Below are positions 53,801-63,714 of a stretch of 64,000 bases of DNA, piece by piece (position 1 is the first letter of the stretch; the number at the start of each line of letters is the position of its first letter). This DNA comes from Edaphobacter sp. (GTDB lineage Bacteria > Acidobacteriota > Terriglobia > Terriglobales > Acidobacteriaceae). The position numbers and the translations under genes were made by a program. The notes under the pieces are model-generated. The model was not told the origin of the DNA. It saw nothing but the letters and a program-made list of their open reading frames with translations, and did no database searches. The stretch covers positions 54,215 to 118,214 of the forward strand of contig JAOAPB010000084.1 of NCBI GenBank assembly GCA_025462645.1, given 5' to 3'.

Positions 53801-54538
53801 CTAGCTCTTCTGGGCTTTCTGACGCAGATGCTTCAGAGCACAGGTAATCTCGGCGGTGACCTGCTCGACGGCCTGGTCGCCGTCCACCTCTACGAAGCGG
53901 CCCTGGTTGCGATAATGCTCGATCACCGGTGCGGTCTGGGCAGCGAAGGTCTTCATCCGCTCGGCGAAGACCTCTTCGGAGTCGTCGGAACGCTGAATCA
54001 GCGCCGAGCCATCGACATCACAATACCCAGGCACAACTGGCGGATTCGAATAGACATTGTAGATCCGGCCCGTGGGCGAGATGCGCCGTCCTGTGATGCG
54101 ATGCAACAGCTGGTCGTAGCTCACGACAATGCTGATTGCGACGACCGGCAGCGTTGCGCTATCGGCGACAAGCACCGAGTCCAGCCATTCCGCCTGATTT
54201 AGGGTTCGAGGAAAGCCATCGAGGATATAGCCGCGTTTGACGTCGGGCTGAGCCAAACGGTCGGCGACCATCTGGTTGACGAGTTCATCGGAGACCAGCT
54301 GTCCCTGATCCATTAGGGACTTGGCTGCCTTGCCCAATGGAGTACCTTGCGCAATGTTGGCGCGCAACAGGTCTCCTGTTGAGATCTGAGGAATACCGAA
54401 CTCAGCCATCAAGAGCTTGGCCTGCGTGCCCTTGCCCACACCGGGCGCACCGAGAAGAAGAACCGGCCCGGGCAGAAAGTCATCGTCTGCCGGGGCCGGA
54501 GTATGAGGTACTACGGAGTCATTGGTCAACGTTGGCAC
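53801..54538 (-). CDS. adk: Adenylate kinase, GTG start
   Basis: 245 residues from a GTG at 54538, chosen because it lies five bases beyond the secY stop; an ATG at 54595 would overlap secY by 53 bases. A 25-residue N-terminal extension precedes the P-loop GAPGVGKGT (30-38), then STGDLLR and DGFPRT. The LID is long (GRRISPTGRIYNVYSNPP and onward) but lacks the four zinc Cys/His of some family members. Balances ATP, ADP and AMP. Upstream of map. Confidence 0.9.
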   Translation of the reverse strand: MPTLTNDSVVPHTPAPADDDFLPGPVLLLGAPGVGKGTQAKLLMAEFGIPQISTGDLLRANIAQGTPLGKAAKSLMDQGQLVSDELVNQMVADRLAQPDVKRGYILDGFPRTLNQAEWLDSVLVADSATLPVVAISIVVSYDQLLHRITGRRISPTGRIYNVYSNPPVVPGYCDVDGSALIQRSDDSEEVFAERMKTFAAQTAPVIEHYRNQGRFVEVDGDQAVEQVTAEITCALKHLRQKAQKS

Positions 54539-54542
54539 TTCC

Positions 54543-55952
54543 CTACCAGCTCTTGCGCCCACGGATACGACCGCTCTTGGGAGAGAAGCCGTCATAGTGG
54601 CGCATGATGAGCTGCGATTCGATCTGCTGAACGGTATCCATTGCCACGCCTACCACGATGAGCAGCGAGGTGCCGCCGAAGTAGAAGTTGAGGCCCATGC
54701 CATTCGTCACCCAGGTCGGGAAGCGGTCAAAGACAGGTCCGATCAGCCAGAGGTGATTGAAATGAATACCACTGATAAGAAGCTGCGGAATGATCGAGAT
54801 GATGATCAGGTAAATCGCGCCAACCAGAGTGATGCGCGTCAGCACATCGTTGATGAAGTCGGCGGTGCGCTTGCCGGGTCGAATCCCAGGGATGAAGCCG
54901 CCGTATTTACGCATATTGTCCGCAATGTCATCCGGACGGAAGACGATGGAGATATAGAAGTATGCGAAGAAGATAATGGCGACGACATAGAGCATCTCGT
55001 ACCAGGGCTCGCCGGGAGCCAGGGCGCGGAAGAGCGGACCGAAGAACGGCGAGTCCTGCAGAGAGTAGCCGAAGATGTGGGCGCCGGAGAACAGCAGAGG
55101 AGCTGACAAAATCGAGCTTGCAAAGATGACTGGCATCACGCCACCGGAGTTCACCTTCAGCGGCAGGTGAGTCGACTGACCGCCCATCATCTTGCGCCCA
55201 ACGATACGCTTTGCGTATTGAACCGGAATACGTCGCTCAGAGCGTTCCACGTAGACGATGAACGCAACAACGGCGATCATGCCGGCGATGAGGACGAGGA
55301 TGACAATGGGAGTAAAGGCACCCCAGGCACTGTCGCGAGCCTTGGTATAGAGCTCCTCGATACCGCGCGGCAGGCCGACAACGATGCCGGTAAAGATGAG
55401 CAGCGACATGCCATTTCCGATACCGCGCTCTGTAATCTGCTCACCCAGCCACATGATGAAGGCAGTGCCGGCGGTCAACGTGAGCACGCACATCGGGATA
55501 AAGGCGCCCCGTGAGATGGTGACCATCGGTGCGCCTGTAGTGGTGCTGGTCAGCGTCAGCGCGATGGCGAACGACTGTACGATACCCAGCAGGACAGTGA
55601 CGTAACGCGTCCATTGCGTGATCTTACGGCGGCCAAGCTCGCCTTCCTTCTGCAGCTTCGCCAAAGGCTCGTAGATTACCGTCAACAGCTGGAAGATGAT
55701 CGATGCCGTGATGTACGGCATGATACCGAGCGCAAAGACCGTGAGACGGCGAAGATTTCCGCCGGAGAAGAGATCGACCAGACCCAGAGCCGAGCCGGAG
55801 TTCTGATTGAAAAACTGTGCGAGCATGTCGGCGTTGATGCCAGGTGTGGGGATATGCGATCCGAGACGATAGACGGCCAACATGCCAAGCGTGAAGAGGA
55901 CGCGCTTGCGGAGGTCGGGGATACGGAAGATGTTTGCGATTTTCTCGAACAT
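54543..55952 (-). CDS. secY: Preprotein translocase subunit SecY
   Basis: 469 residues with ten membrane helices. Start MFEKIANIFRIPDLRKRVLF, then the plug region GSHIPTPGIN and ITASIIFQLL, plus the cytosolic loop ERSERRIPVQYAKRIVGRKM. It forms the protein-conducting channel with SecE and SecG. Follows rplO in the spc operon. The C-terminus (SGRIRGRKSW) is basic as usual. Confidence 0.97.
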   Translation of the reverse strand: MFEKIANIFRIPDLRKRVLFTLGMLAVYRLGSHIPTPGINADMLAQFFNQNSGSALGLVDLFSGGNLRRLTVFALGIMPYITASIIFQLLTVIYEPLAKLQKEGELGRRKITQWTRYVTVLLGIVQSFAIALTLTSTTTGAPMVTISRGAFIPMCVLTLTAGTAFIMWLGEQITERGIGNGMSLLIFTGIVVGLPRGIEELYTKARDSAWGAFTPIVILVLIAGMIAVVAFIVYVERSERRIPVQYAKRIVGRKMMGGQSTHLPLKVNSGGVMPVIFASSILSAPLLFSGAHIFGYSLQDSPFFGPLFRALAPGEPWYEMLYVVAIIFFAYFYISIVFRPDDIADNMRKYGGFIPGIRPGKRTADFINDVLTRITLVGAIYLIIISIIPQLLISGIHFNHLWLIGPVFDRFPTWVTNGMGLNFYFGGTSLLIVVGVAMDTVQQIESQLIMRHYDGFSPKSGRIRGRKSW

Positions 55953-56040
55953 CGAAGGCTAAGACCTCGGGGAAAACGTTGTCGGTTGAGACGGCAATGC
56001 GAGGGCATCGCCCTCGCCTGCCTTAGAGTCTAAATCCTGC

Positions 56041-56502
56041 CTAGCCGATCAGGACAGCCTTGCCACCGGCCTTCTCGATTGCTTCCTGCGCGGTCTTGGA
56101 GAACTTGTGCGCGTGGATGGTGACAGCGGTCTTCAACTCTCCATTATTGAGTACTTTGATCAAACCGTTCTTCTTGCGCAGAAGGCCGAGAGCGATGATC
56201 TTGTCGAGCGTGAACTCGGTCACGTTCTCTGCGGCGACAATCTCGGCGACGCGGTCAAGCCCCAGGACCTGATACTCGACGCGGAAGATATTGGTGAAGC
56301 CGCGCTTCGGCAGACGGCGGTGAAGGGGCATCTGGCCGCCTTCAAAGCCACGCATCAGCGACGAACCCGAGCGGGAGCCCTGACCCTTGTGACCACGGGT
56401 CGAGGTCTTACCCATGCCAGAACCCATACCGCGGCCGACACGCTTCTTGTTCTCATTCGCCTTCTTGGGGGCGCGTAGATTGGAGAGATTACGGATTGCC
56501 AT
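56041..56502 (-). CDS. rplO: Ribosomal protein L15
   Basis: 153 residues from ATG 56502, preceded by GAGGAAACA; a longer frame from 56550 lacks support. MAIRNLSNLRAPKKANENKK, the glycine- and basic-rich GRGMGSGMGKTSTRGHKGQG, and FEGGQMPLHRRLPKRGFTN are diagnostic. Late-assembling 50S protein. Between rpmD and secY. Confidence 0.95.
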   Translation of the reverse strand: MAIRNLSNLRAPKKANENKKRVGRGMGSGMGKTSTRGHKGQGSRSGSSLMRGFEGGQMPLHRRLPKRGFTNIFRVEYQVLGLDRVAEIVAAENVTEFTLDKIIALGLLRKKNGLIKVLNNGELKTAVTIHAHKFSKTAQEAIEKAGGKAVLIG

Positions 56503-56601
56503 TGTTTCCTCGCTTAACGCCGGCAGGCTCATTGGCCCGCCGACTCGCATATGATTTGTGGCCCAATTGGGCTTGAAACGGTTTGTGTCGACGTCGACCG
56601 A

Positions 56602-56796
56602 TTACTCTACGACGCGGACGAGATGTGGAACCTTTGCAACCATGCCACGGATGGATGGTGTGTCCTCGCGCTCCACGATCTGGTTCAGACGAGTGAATCC
56701 AAGGCCCTTGATGACGAGCTTGTGCTTCACTGGAGTGCAGATCTTGGAACGGAAGTACTGCAGTTTGATCTTGGCGATTGCGTTCGTGTCAGCCAT
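56602..56796 (-). CDS. rpmD: Ribosomal protein L30
   Basis: 64 residues from ATG 56796; the frame is open to 56913 but that part overlaps rpsE. IKLQYFRSKICTPVKHKLVI and GLGFTRLNQIVEREDTPSIR are L30 signatures. It lies four bases after the rpsE stop. Confidence 0.94.
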   Translation of the reverse strand: MADTNAIAKIKLQYFRSKICTPVKHKLVIKGLGFTRLNQIVEREDTPSIRGMVAKVPHLVRVVE

Positions 56797-56800
56797 CGGA

Positions 56801-57307
56801 CTAGAGCTCCTCTTCTGCTTTGCCACGCAGGGCGGCAACTTCGGCCTTATTGCGAAGCTGGATGAGAGCGTCGAAGGTGGCCTTGATAACGTTATGCGGG
56901 TTCGCCGAACCAAGCGACTTGGTCAGCACGTTCTGAACGCCAGCGGCGGTCATCACAGCGCGAACCGTCTTACCGGCAATGACGCCCGTACCTTCAGCCG
57001 CAGGCTTCAACATCACCTGACCGGCGCCGAAGTGGCCGAGAACCTGGTGCGGAATGGTGGTCGCGGTGAGGTTGACCTTGTGCAGGTTCTTCTTGGCCGC
57101 CTCGATCCCCTTGCGAATCGCCTGGGGAACTTCCTTGGCCTTGCCGGAACCGTATCCGACCACGCCTTCACCGGGATCACCGATGACGACGAGTGCGGCG
57201 AAGGACATGTTCTTACCGCCCTTGACGACCTTTGTGACGCGATTAATGGAAACCACCTCATCCTTCAGGTTGAGCCGGTTCGCGTCGAGCTTTTTCTTGA
57301 TTACCAT
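56801..57307 (-). CDS. rpsE: Ribosomal protein S5
   Basis: 168 residues from ATG 57307; an upstream start at 57394 would overlap rplR. Double-stranded RNA-binding fold with [20 protein letters not shown] and the C-terminal [20 protein letters not shown]. Needed for decoding accuracy and part of the mRNA entry helicase. Confidence 0.95.
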   Translation of the reverse strand: MVIKKKLDANRLNLKDEVVSINRVTKVVKGGKNMSFAALVVIGDPGEGVVGYGSGKAKEVPQAIRKGIEAAKKNLHKVNLTATTIPHQVLGHFGAGQVMLKPAAEGTGVIAGKTVRAVMTAAGVQNVLTKSLGSANPHNVIKATFDALIQLRNKAEVAALRGKAEEEL

Positions 57308-57356
57308 AATGTCTTTATCCAGCTTTCTGGCTGCCGCTCTGGGCGCCTTATAAACC

Positions 57357-57722
57357 TTAGAAATCGAGTCCGGCTTCGCGGGCTGCTTCGGCAAGGGCTT
57401 TCACACGGCCGTGATAGAGGTAGCCACCACGGTCGAACACAATCTTCTTGATGCCCTTCTCCTGCGCGCGCTGGGCGATCAGCTTGCCGACTTCTGCGGC
57501 AGCAGCGACGTTGCCACCATAGCTCTTTTCCTCACCTTTTTTGCCTTGGGAAGATGCGGAGGCGATCGTAACCCCGTTCAGGTCATCGATGAGTTGGGTG
57601 TAGATGTGGTTGAGCGAGCGGTAGACGTTGAGACGTGGGCGCTCGGCGGTGCCGGACATCTTCTCGCGGATGCGCGTATGAACACGCTGGCGGATGACGT
57701 TGCGTTGACGGGGATTGATCAT
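57357..57722 (-). CDS. rplR: Ribosomal protein L18
   Basis: 121 residues. [20 protein letters not shown] and [20 protein letters not shown] are L18 hallmarks. Binds 5S rRNA with L5. Gap of about 105 bases after rplF, wider than most gaps here. Confidence 0.96.
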   Translation of the reverse strand: MINPRQRNVIRQRVHTRIREKMSGTAERPRLNVYRSLNHIYTQLIDDLNGVTIASASSQGKKGEEKSYGGNVAAAAEVGKLIAQRAQEKGIKKIVFDRGGYLYHGRVKALAEAAREAGLDF

Positions 57723-57826
57723 GATTCTCTTTCCTTCCTAATGGCGGCGCCAGAGTACTGGCGACGTTCGGGTTGTCTGGGGCAGAGAGGAGGATAACAA
57801 GAACCCTCACCTCTACCCCGATTAGC

Positions 57827-58366
57827 TTACTTTGCGCCGGTCTTTCCGACCTTCTTCTTCAGCTTCTCGCCGGTGTAGCGAACGCCCTTATTCTTATAGG
57901 GATCGGGCTTGCGGAGAGAGCGCATGTCAGCGGCGACCTGACCCACCTTCTGCCGGTCGATGCCGGAGATGGTGACGTGCGTCTGCTTGGGATCGATCGC
58001 AACTTCGATGCCGCTGGGCAAGGGAAATTCAATGGGGTGGGAGTAGCCCAGGGTGAAGACAACCATGCCCTTGCCCTTCATCTCCACGCGGTAACCGATA
58101 CCGACGACGTCGAGATCCTTGGTCCAGCCGGTGGTAACGCCGTGAACTGCATTGAAGACAAGCGCGCGGGCCAGACCATGAAAAGCAGCCTGCTTGTCGC
58201 TCTGACGCTCGGCGATGAGGTTGCCATCCTTCTGGACGAGAGTGATTCCGCCGGGGAGCATCGCGGTGACCTTACCCTTGGGACCTTCGACGAGGACAGT
58301 GTTGCCGTTGACGGTGTACTTGACGCCAGCGGGCATGGGAATTGGCTTCTTGCCGATACGTGACAT
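57827..58366 (-). CDS. rplF: Ribosomal protein L6
   Basis: 179 residues from ATG 58366, with AAGGA upstream; the frame continues to 58417 without support. [20 protein letters not shown] and the C-terminal [19 protein letters not shown] are diagnostic. Two tandem alpha/beta domains that bind 23S rRNA near the sarcin-ricin loop. Confidence 0.96.
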   Translation of the reverse strand: MSRIGKKPIPMPAGVKYTVNGNTVLVEGPKGKVTAMLPGGITLVQKDGNLIAERQSDKQAAFHGLARALVFNAVHGVTTGWTKDLDVVGIGYRVEMKGKGMVVFTLGYSHPIEFPLPSGIEVAIDPKQTHVTISGIDRQKVGQVAADMRSLRKPDPYKNKGVRYTGEKLKKKVGKTGAK

Positions 58367-58499
58367 GGATAATTCCTTCTTAGGCTTGCGAGTTGCAGGA
58401 GTTGAACCCTGTTCCACTGCAGCCGGGCGGTTATACCGCCGAAATACTGACCTGACATAGGAGAACTCCTGGCCTGTACGGCCGAGGACTCCCTAAGAG

Positions 58500-58898
58500 T
58501 TACCAGACCTCGCAGAGAATCTCGCCGCCAACACCTTCGCGGCGTGCCTGACGGCCGGTCATAACGCCCTTCGGGGTCGTCATGATCGAGATGCCGAGTC
58601 CGCCCTGAACGCGGCGGATCTCATCGCGACCAAGGTATACGCGGCAACCGGGGCGCGAAACGCGCTGTAGGTCACGGATGACAGCCTCATTGTTCGGGCC
58701 GTATTTGAGGTACACGCGGATAACCTTCTGACCATTCTCCTCGGTAGGCTTATAGTTCGCGATGTAGCCCTCCTCTTTGAGGATGCGAGCGATCTCGCTC
58801 TTCAGCTTCGAGGCTGGAACGTCAAGCTTCTGGTGGCGCGCACGGATGGAGTTGCGGATGCGCGTTAGAAAGTCTGCTACTGGGTCGGTGAGATTCAT
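58500..58898 (-). CDS. rpsH: Ribosomal protein S8
   Basis: 132 residues: [20 protein letters not shown], then [20 protein letters not shown] and [20 protein letters not shown]. Primary 16S rRNA binder and known spc-operon repressor in other bacteria. A spacer of about 130 bases with small inverted repeats (for example GGCGG-TTATA-CCGCC near 58430) follows before rplF. Confidence 0.96.
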   Translation of the reverse strand: MNLTDPVADFLTRIRNSIRARHQKLDVPASKLKSEIARILKEEGYIANYKPTEENGQKVIRVYLKYGPNNEAVIRDLQRVSRPGCRVYLGRDEIRRVQGGLGISIMTTPKGVMTGRQARREGVGGEILCEVW

Positions 58899-59058
58899 TC
58901 ATTCTCCTTCATCCCCCGTTCGCTCACGAGTGTCTCTCGCGAGAACCAGCGGGGATGTTTGTTGCGGTAAGGCTCCCAGACTTCAGCATCCTAAGCCATG
59001 GCTTGAATGAGGTCTCTGGAAGGAGCGCACGGCTGAACCGTACGCAGATACATGTATT

Positions 59059-59244
59059 CTACCAGCTCGACTTCACGACGCCCGGAATTTCGCCCTTCAA
59101 AGCGAGCGAGCGGAAGCAGAGGCGGCATACGCCGAACTTGCGCAGGAAGGCGCGAGGACGACCGCAGAGCTGGCAGCGGTTGTGCTGGCGGGACTTGAAC
59201 TTCGGCTTTTTTGCATCTTTGACGCGTTTTGCGGTAGTTGCCAT
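59059..59244 (-). CDS. rpsN: Ribosomal protein S14, zinc-binding type Z
   Basis: 61 residues from ATG 59244; the frame open to 59337 overlaps rplE. Short S14 with four cysteines (C24, C27, C40, C43: CQLC and CRLC) that bind zinc, unlike the 101-residue zinc-free form. Ends [11 protein letters not shown]. Assembles in the 30S head. Confidence 0.95.
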   Translation of the reverse strand: MATTAKRVKDAKKPKFKSRQHNRCQLCGRPRAFLRKFGVCRLCFRSLALKGEIPGVVKSSW

Positions 59245-59308
59245 ATTTTTTTGCTCTCTATCTTTACTGCAAACTTGTTCGAGGCCGATGGGCCTGGCTT
59301 CGTATGAG

Positions 59309-59857
59309 TTATGCTCCAACGCGGAAGGGCATTCCAAAACCCTTCAGCAGAGCGCGGGCGCCATTGTCGTCGGCCGCCGTCGTAACGATGGTGACGTTCA
59401 TGCCCTTGAGCTTGTCGACCTTCGCGTAGTCGATCTCAGCGAAGATCAACTGGTCGCGCAGACCCAGCGTATAGTTGCCGCGACCATCGAAGCTCTTCGA
59501 AGACACTCCGCGGAAGTCGCGAACGCGAGGAAGAGCGATCGAGATCAGGCGGTCGAGAAACTCGTACATCGTTTCACCGCGCAGGGTAACCATCGCTCCG
59601 ATGGGCATGCCCTCGCGCACCTTGAAGGCGGCGATGGACTTCTTGGCCTTGGTGGTCACAGGCTTCTGGCCGGCGATGGCGGCAAGATCGGCCACCAGAG
59701 GGTCCATGATCTTGACATTCTGGGTAGCTTCGCCGAGACCCATGTTGATGACGATCTTCTCAAGCTTCGGAATTGCCATGGCGTTGGTGATATTCAGCTC
59801 TTTGCCAAGCGACTGCTTGATCTCGTTTTCATACTTCTCTTTCAGACGTGCTGCCAT
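59309..59857 (-). CDS. rplE: Ribosomal protein L5
   Basis: 182 residues. [19 protein letters not shown] and [20 protein letters not shown] are diagnostic. Binds 5S rRNA and contacts P-site tRNA and S13. Between rplX and rpsN. Confidence 0.97.
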   Translation of the reverse strand: MAARLKEKYENEIKQSLGKELNITNAMAIPKLEKIVINMGLGEATQNVKIMDPLVADLAAIAGQKPVTTKAKKSIAAFKVREGMPIGAMVTLRGETMYEFLDRLISIALPRVRDFRGVSSKSFDGRGNYTLGLRDQLIFAEIDYAKVDKLKGMNVTIVTTAADDNGARALLKGFGMPFRVGA

Positions 59858-59940
59858 GATTTCTTCTCTTTCTCCACGATTCCGGATTGGGTTTTGCCCG
59901 TCTACCGATACGTGGGGTGAACCGTTGTTACAGAGTTTAA

Positions 59941-60270
59941 CTACTTCTTCTTCTCAGGAATCGTGTTGCCACTTGCCTTCGAGAAACGAACCTTCTTGTC
60001 GCCTTCCAGGCGAGACCCGACGCGGGTCTTGTTGCCCTCGGCGTCGACCAGCATGACGTTCGAGACATGGATGGTGGACTCCTGCTCGGCAATGCCGCCC
60101 TTGATGTTCCGCTGAGGGTTCGGCTTGACGTGTTTCTTCACCATCATCACACCCTCAACCAGGACGCGATTCTTATCGGCGATGACGCGAAGGACGCGGC
60201 CCTGCTTGCCCTTGTCTTTGCCTGCGATCACTTCTACTTTGTCATTGCGCTTGATCTTGATGCCTGCCAT
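59941..60270 (-). CDS. rplX: Ribosomal protein L24
   Basis: 109 residues. KOW motif at the start ([20 protein letters not shown]), then [20 protein letters not shown]. Early 50S assembly initiator near the exit tunnel. Its basic C-terminal tail is slightly extended. Confidence 0.96.
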   Translation of the reverse strand: MAGIKIKRNDKVEVIAGKDKGKQGRVLRVIADKNRVLVEGVMMVKKHVKPNPQRNIKGGIAEQESTIHVSNVMLVDAEGNKTRVGSRLEGDKKVRFSKASGNTIPEKKK

Positions 60271-60355
60271 AACTCTCTCTCATCCTCGACGATCTGTAGT
60301 ACGCGGAGTCGGACTCCGGAAAATGTGGGTGCCATGCGCGGACGCGTGGCGATAA

Positions 60356-60727
60356 CTAGATAACTTCGGGTGCAAGCGAAACGATCTTGAGAAACTTCTT
60401 CTCACGAAGCTCACGGGCCACTGGTCCGAAGACGCGGGTTCCGACCGGCTCCATCGCATCGTTGATCACGACAGCGGCATTCTGGTCGAAACGAATATAG
60501 GTTCCATCCCGGCGGCGATACTCTTTGCGGGTGCGGACGATAACCGCCTTTACTACTTTACCCTTTTTGACCGTTCCATCGGGCGAGGCTTCTTTGACGG
60601 CCGCGGTGACGATGTCGCCGAGGCCAGCCTTCTTGCCGAGACCGCCACCGAGGGGCAGGATCACCTGCAGCTTGCGCGCGCCGGAGTTGTCGGCCACGTC
60701 AAGGATTGTTCTCATCTGTACTGACAT
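60356..60727 (-). CDS. rplN: Ribosomal protein L14
   Basis: 123 residues: [40 protein letters not shown] and the ending [12 protein letters not shown]. Forms an intersubunit bridge and is the site of RsfS binding. First gene of the classical spc operon, about 85 bases after rpsQ; a small AGGGGCT-AA-AGCCCCT hairpin lies in that gap near 60752-60767. Confidence 0.97.
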   Translation of the reverse strand: MSVQMRTILDVADNSGARKLQVILPLGGGLGKKAGLGDIVTAAVKEASPDGTVKKGKVVKAVIVRTRKEYRRRDGTYIRFDQNAAVVINDAMEPVGTRVFGPVARELREKKFLKIVSLAPEVI

Positions 60728-60811
60728 CGTTCGTCTCCTGGTATACCGGCCAGGGGCTAAAGCCCCTTTGGCTCAATCCTGTTCACGGGGCCATACGGCG
60801 GCCGTGCTTCG

Positions 60812-61153
60812 TTACTTAACTTCTGCAGCAGCGGCGTTCTTGTCATCGGCCAGCGCGAGAGAGGAGCGTCGAACGATCTCCTCGAGCGACCAGCGCTTCA
60901 GCTTAGACAAGGGGCGTGCCTCGCGAATTCGAACCACATCGCCAACGCGCGCGGAGTTCTGCTCATCGTGCGCGTAGAACTTCTTGTTCGACTTCATCAC
61001 GCGCTTGTACTTGGGGTGAGCCTTACGCATCTCGATCTCGACGACGATGGTCTTCTGCATCTTTGTCGAGACGACCAGACCGACCTTCTCATTGCGGCGT
61101 GAGGTGGCTTCGGCGGGCGTCGTGGCTACGGTGGTGTTGGTTGTATCTGCCAT
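60812..61153 (-). CDS. rpsQ: Ribosomal protein S17
   Basis: 113 residues, longer than the usual 85-90 because of a Thr/Ala-rich N-terminus of about 22 residues and an Ala-rich C-terminus. The OB-fold core reads GLVVSTKMQKTIVVEIEMRK and GDVVRIREARPLSKLKRW. It starts two bases after rpmC. Confidence 0.95.
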   Translation of the reverse strand: MADTTNTTVATTPAEATSRRNEKVGLVVSTKMQKTIVVEIEMRKAHPKYKRVMKSNKKFYAHDEQNSARVGDVVRIREARPLSKLKRWSLEEIVRRSSLALADDKNAAAAEVK

Positions 61154-61155
61154 GA

Positions 61156-61431
61156 TTAGTCCTTCTTCGCTTTCTTGCGGGCGGTGCGAGTGCTCTTGGC
61201 CGGTGCGACGTTCGCTACAACAGGGTTAGCGGCCTTCTCCGCAGCGAGAGTGCGCTGACGGGCTGCGGTCTGGATGCGGGCGATGTCGAGCTTGAGCGTC
61301 CGTAGCTTCTTGATGCCCTCGTTATTGCCGAGGCTCTTCTGAAAGCGGATACGGAAGAGTTGCTCGCCGGCCTTGGCCTGCTCGCTCTTCAACTCGTCGT
61401 CACTGAGGTTGCGAATCTTTTCGAATTCCAT
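61156..61431 (-). CDS. rpmC: Ribosomal protein L29
   Basis: 91 residues. Two-helix core (IRNLSDDELKSEQAKAGEQL, then RTLKLDIARIQTAARQR) plus about 27 extra residues ending in RTARKKAKKD; most L29 are near 65 residues. It lies near the tunnel exit where trigger factor and SRP dock. Confidence 0.95.
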   Translation of the reverse strand: MEFEKIRNLSDDELKSEQAKAGEQLFRIRFQKSLGNNEGIKKLRTLKLDIARIQTAARQRTLAAEKAANPVVANVAPAKSTRTARKKAKKD

Positions 61432-61467
61432 TGTCTTTTCCTTGAACTACTAAACTACTTGGCGCTC

Positions 61468-61902
61468 TTACTTGGCAACAACCGTCGCCTTGACGTCGTG
61501 GCGCTGGACGAAGCTGGTCTTCAGCGGGAGCTTGTGGGCCGCAAGACGCATGGCCTCTTTGGCGAGCTCCGGGGTGACGCCTTCCATCTCGAACAGGATG
61601 CGACCGGGACGCACGACGCAGACCCAGTGATCGGGAGCGCCCTTACCTTTACCCATACGGGTTTCGGCAGGCTTCTTAGTGATCGGCTTGTCCGGGAACA
61701 AACGGAGCCAGACCTTGCCACCACGCTTGATGAAACGCGTCATCGCGATACGGCTGGCCTCGATCTGGCGGTCAGTGATGTAACCGCACTCCATGACCTT
61801 GAGGCCGAAGTCGCCGAACGACAGATCGGAGCCGCGCCACGCCTTGCCGCACATGCGACCGCGCTGCTGCTTGCGAAACTTGACCTTCTTTGGCATCAAC
61901 AT
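61468..61902 (-). CDS. rplP: Ribosomal protein L16
   Basis: 144 residues (142 from the Met at codon 3, the more usual start [15 protein letters not shown]). [20 protein letters not shown] and the [20 protein letters not shown] stretch are diagnostic. Organises the A-site region of the 50S subunit. Between rpsC and rpmC. Confidence 0.96.
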   Translation of the reverse strand: MLMPKKVKFRKQQRGRMCGKAWRGSDLSFGDFGLKVMECGYITDRQIEASRIAMTRFIKRGGKVWLRLFPDKPITKKPAETRMGKGKGAPDHWVCVVRPGRILFEMEGVTPELAKEAMRLAAHKLPLKTSFVQRHDVKATVVAK

Positions 61903-61971
61903 AATGAAACCCTCTTCAATCTTTCGGGGATGCTTCGACCCCCAGATGCTCCGGCAGTACCGGAAAAACTC

Positions 61972-62646
61972 TTACGACGTGAATGCGCCGGTCGTGGTGC
62001 CCTGGTCGCGACGCTTCTTCTGCTCGTAGATATCGCCACGGTAGACCCACGTCTTGACGCCGATGATTCCGTAGGTGGTGTGCGCCTCGGCAAAACCGTA
62101 GTCAATATCGGCGCGCAGCGTGTGCAGCGGCAGACGACCCTGCAGGTACCACTCGGAGCGGGCGATCTCGTTCCCGTTGAGACGACCGGAGACGCGAACC
62201 TTGATTCCCTTGCAGCCGAACCGGAGAGCAGAATCCACGCTCTTGCGCATCGCCCGGCGGAAGCTGACCCGCTTCTCGAGCTGCAGAGCGATGTTCTCGG
62301 CGACCAACTGAGCATCAAGCTCCGGCTTGTTGACCTCGAGGATATCGATGAAGACCTCGCGGCTGGTGCGCTTCTGAATGTCGGCCTTGAGCTTGTCGAT
62401 CTCAGCGCCCTTGCGTCCGATGATGATACCCGGGCGCGCGGTGCGGATGATCAGGCGTAGCTTGTTGCCTGGGCGCTCGACTTCAACCGAGCTGACGCCG
62501 GCGGCCTTCAGCTTCTCGCGCAGCTCAGCCTTCAGCTTCACGTCCTCGACCAGCAGCTTGTCATAGCCGCGCTCTACGAACCAGCGTGACTTCCACGGCT
62601 TGTTGATGCCGAGGCGAAACCCATACGGATGGACTTTCTGTCCCAT
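61972..62646 (-). CDS. rpsC: Ribosomal protein S3
   Basis: 224 residues: [20 protein letters not shown], the KH domain ([20 protein letters not shown]) and the C-terminal domain [20 protein letters not shown]. Part of the mRNA entry channel with S4 and S5. Confidence 0.97.
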   Translation of the reverse strand: MGQKVHPYGFRLGINKPWKSRWFVERGYDKLLVEDVKLKAELREKLKAAGVSSVEVERPGNKLRLIIRTARPGIIIGRKGAEIDKLKADIQKRTSREVFIDILEVNKPELDAQLVAENIALQLEKRVSFRRAMRKSVDSALRFGCKGIKVRVSGRLNGNEIARSEWYLQGRLPLHTLRADIDYGFAEAHTTYGIIGVKTWVYRGDIYEQKKRRDQGTTTGAFTS

Positions 62647-62724
62647 AGCTTCCCTTTACTCCGTGCTCAGTCCGGTTGAGCCGGCGAGCGGTAGTGCAAA
62701 AACTTTAAGTTTACAAGAAACTGC

Positions 62725-63252
62725 TTACTTCGCGGCCTTCTTGGCTGCTGGCTTCTTGGCGACGGCTTTCTTGGCTGCCGGCTTCTTCGCCGCAGTCTTG
62801 GTGGCTGTCTTCTTCGTGGTCTTCTTCGCGGCCGGAGCTGAATCAGTCTCGGCGGCTGCGCTGATCGCAGTGGCCGACTTCTTCTCAGCAACGGTGACGA
62901 TGATGTGTGCCAACCTGCGCTGGTAACGGAACGCCCGACCCATCGGGGCGGGGCGGATCCGCTTCATGCGGGGGCCTTCGTTCGCGATCGCGGTCTTGAC
63001 GTAGAGGTTATCGACGTCAACATCCAGACCCTGCTCCTGCGAGACATAGTTGGCGTTCTGAATCGCCGAACGCAGAACCTTCTCGACGACAGGCGCCATA
63101 CGCTTTGTGCTGAAGTGAACGGTGTTGAGCGCCTGCTCCACGCGGAGGCCCTTGATGAGATCCAGAACCAACTTCGCCTTCTGCGGGCTGGTGCGCTGGA
63201 ACTTTGCCTCAGCGCGGAACTCTCGGATTTTTTCTACTGCTACCTTAGCCAT
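62725..63252 (-). CDS. rplV: Ribosomal protein L22 with histone-H1-like tail
   Basis: 175 residues. The normal L22 core (1-115) has RTSPQKAKLVLDLIKGLRVE, APVVEKVLRSAIQNANYVSQ and IRPAPMGRAFRYQRRLAHII. A 55-60 residue tail follows, made of Ala, Lys and Pro (AAKKPAAKKAVAKKPAAKKA), like histone H1 or the tails of bacterial nucleoid proteins. L22 lines the exit tunnel; the tail would add positive charge at the surface or in rRNA. Tail function is unknown. Confidence 0.95.
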   Translation of the reverse strand: MAKVAVEKIREFRAEAKFQRTSPQKAKLVLDLIKGLRVEQALNTVHFSTKRMAPVVEKVLRSAIQNANYVSQEQGLDVDVDNLYVKTAIANEGPRMKRIRPAPMGRAFRYQRRLAHIIVTVAEKKSATAISAAAETDSAPAAKKTTKKTATKTAAKKPAAKKAVAKKPAAKKAAK

Positions 63253-63329
63253 GATCTTCGTCCTTCAAACTTCTACTTCGCTGCCCCACACGGGGAACTA
63301 GCGGTGTTCGTAACGTTGCAAGGCCTGGA

Positions 63330-63620
63330 CTAACCCTTGGGCTTTGCGGAGGTCTCAGCAGCGCGTGCGGAGTGGCCCTTGAAAGTGCGTGTCGCCGAGA
63401 ACTCGCCGAGCTTATGACCAACCATGTTCTCCGTCACATAGACGGGGATGAACTTGCGGCCATTGTGAACGGCGATGGTGTGGCCGACGAAGTCCGGGTG
63501 AATCGTGGACCGGCGGGACCAGGTGCGTAGTACCTTCTTGTCGTTGACCTGGTTCATCGCATCGATCTTCTTGGTAAGGTGACCGTCGATGAAGGGACCT
63601 TTTTTCGCTGAACGTGACAT
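63330..63620 (-). CDS. rpsS: Ribosomal protein S19
   Basis: 96 residues: [40 protein letters not shown] and [18 protein letters not shown]. Sits on the 30S head with S13. Between rplB and rplV. Confidence 0.97.
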   Translation of the reverse strand: MSRSAKKGPFIDGHLTKKIDAMNQVNDKKVLRTWSRRSTIHPDFVGHTIAVHNGRKFIPVYVTENMVGHKLGEFSATRTFKGHSARAAETSAKPKG

Positions 63621-63714
63621 TGTGCTGAGCTCCGACTTTCTTTTGTTGCGATGCTGGATACGACGAATCTCTTACTTGCGAGACTTGGTGTATAGAAAAA
63701 CAAACCAAAGCTTC

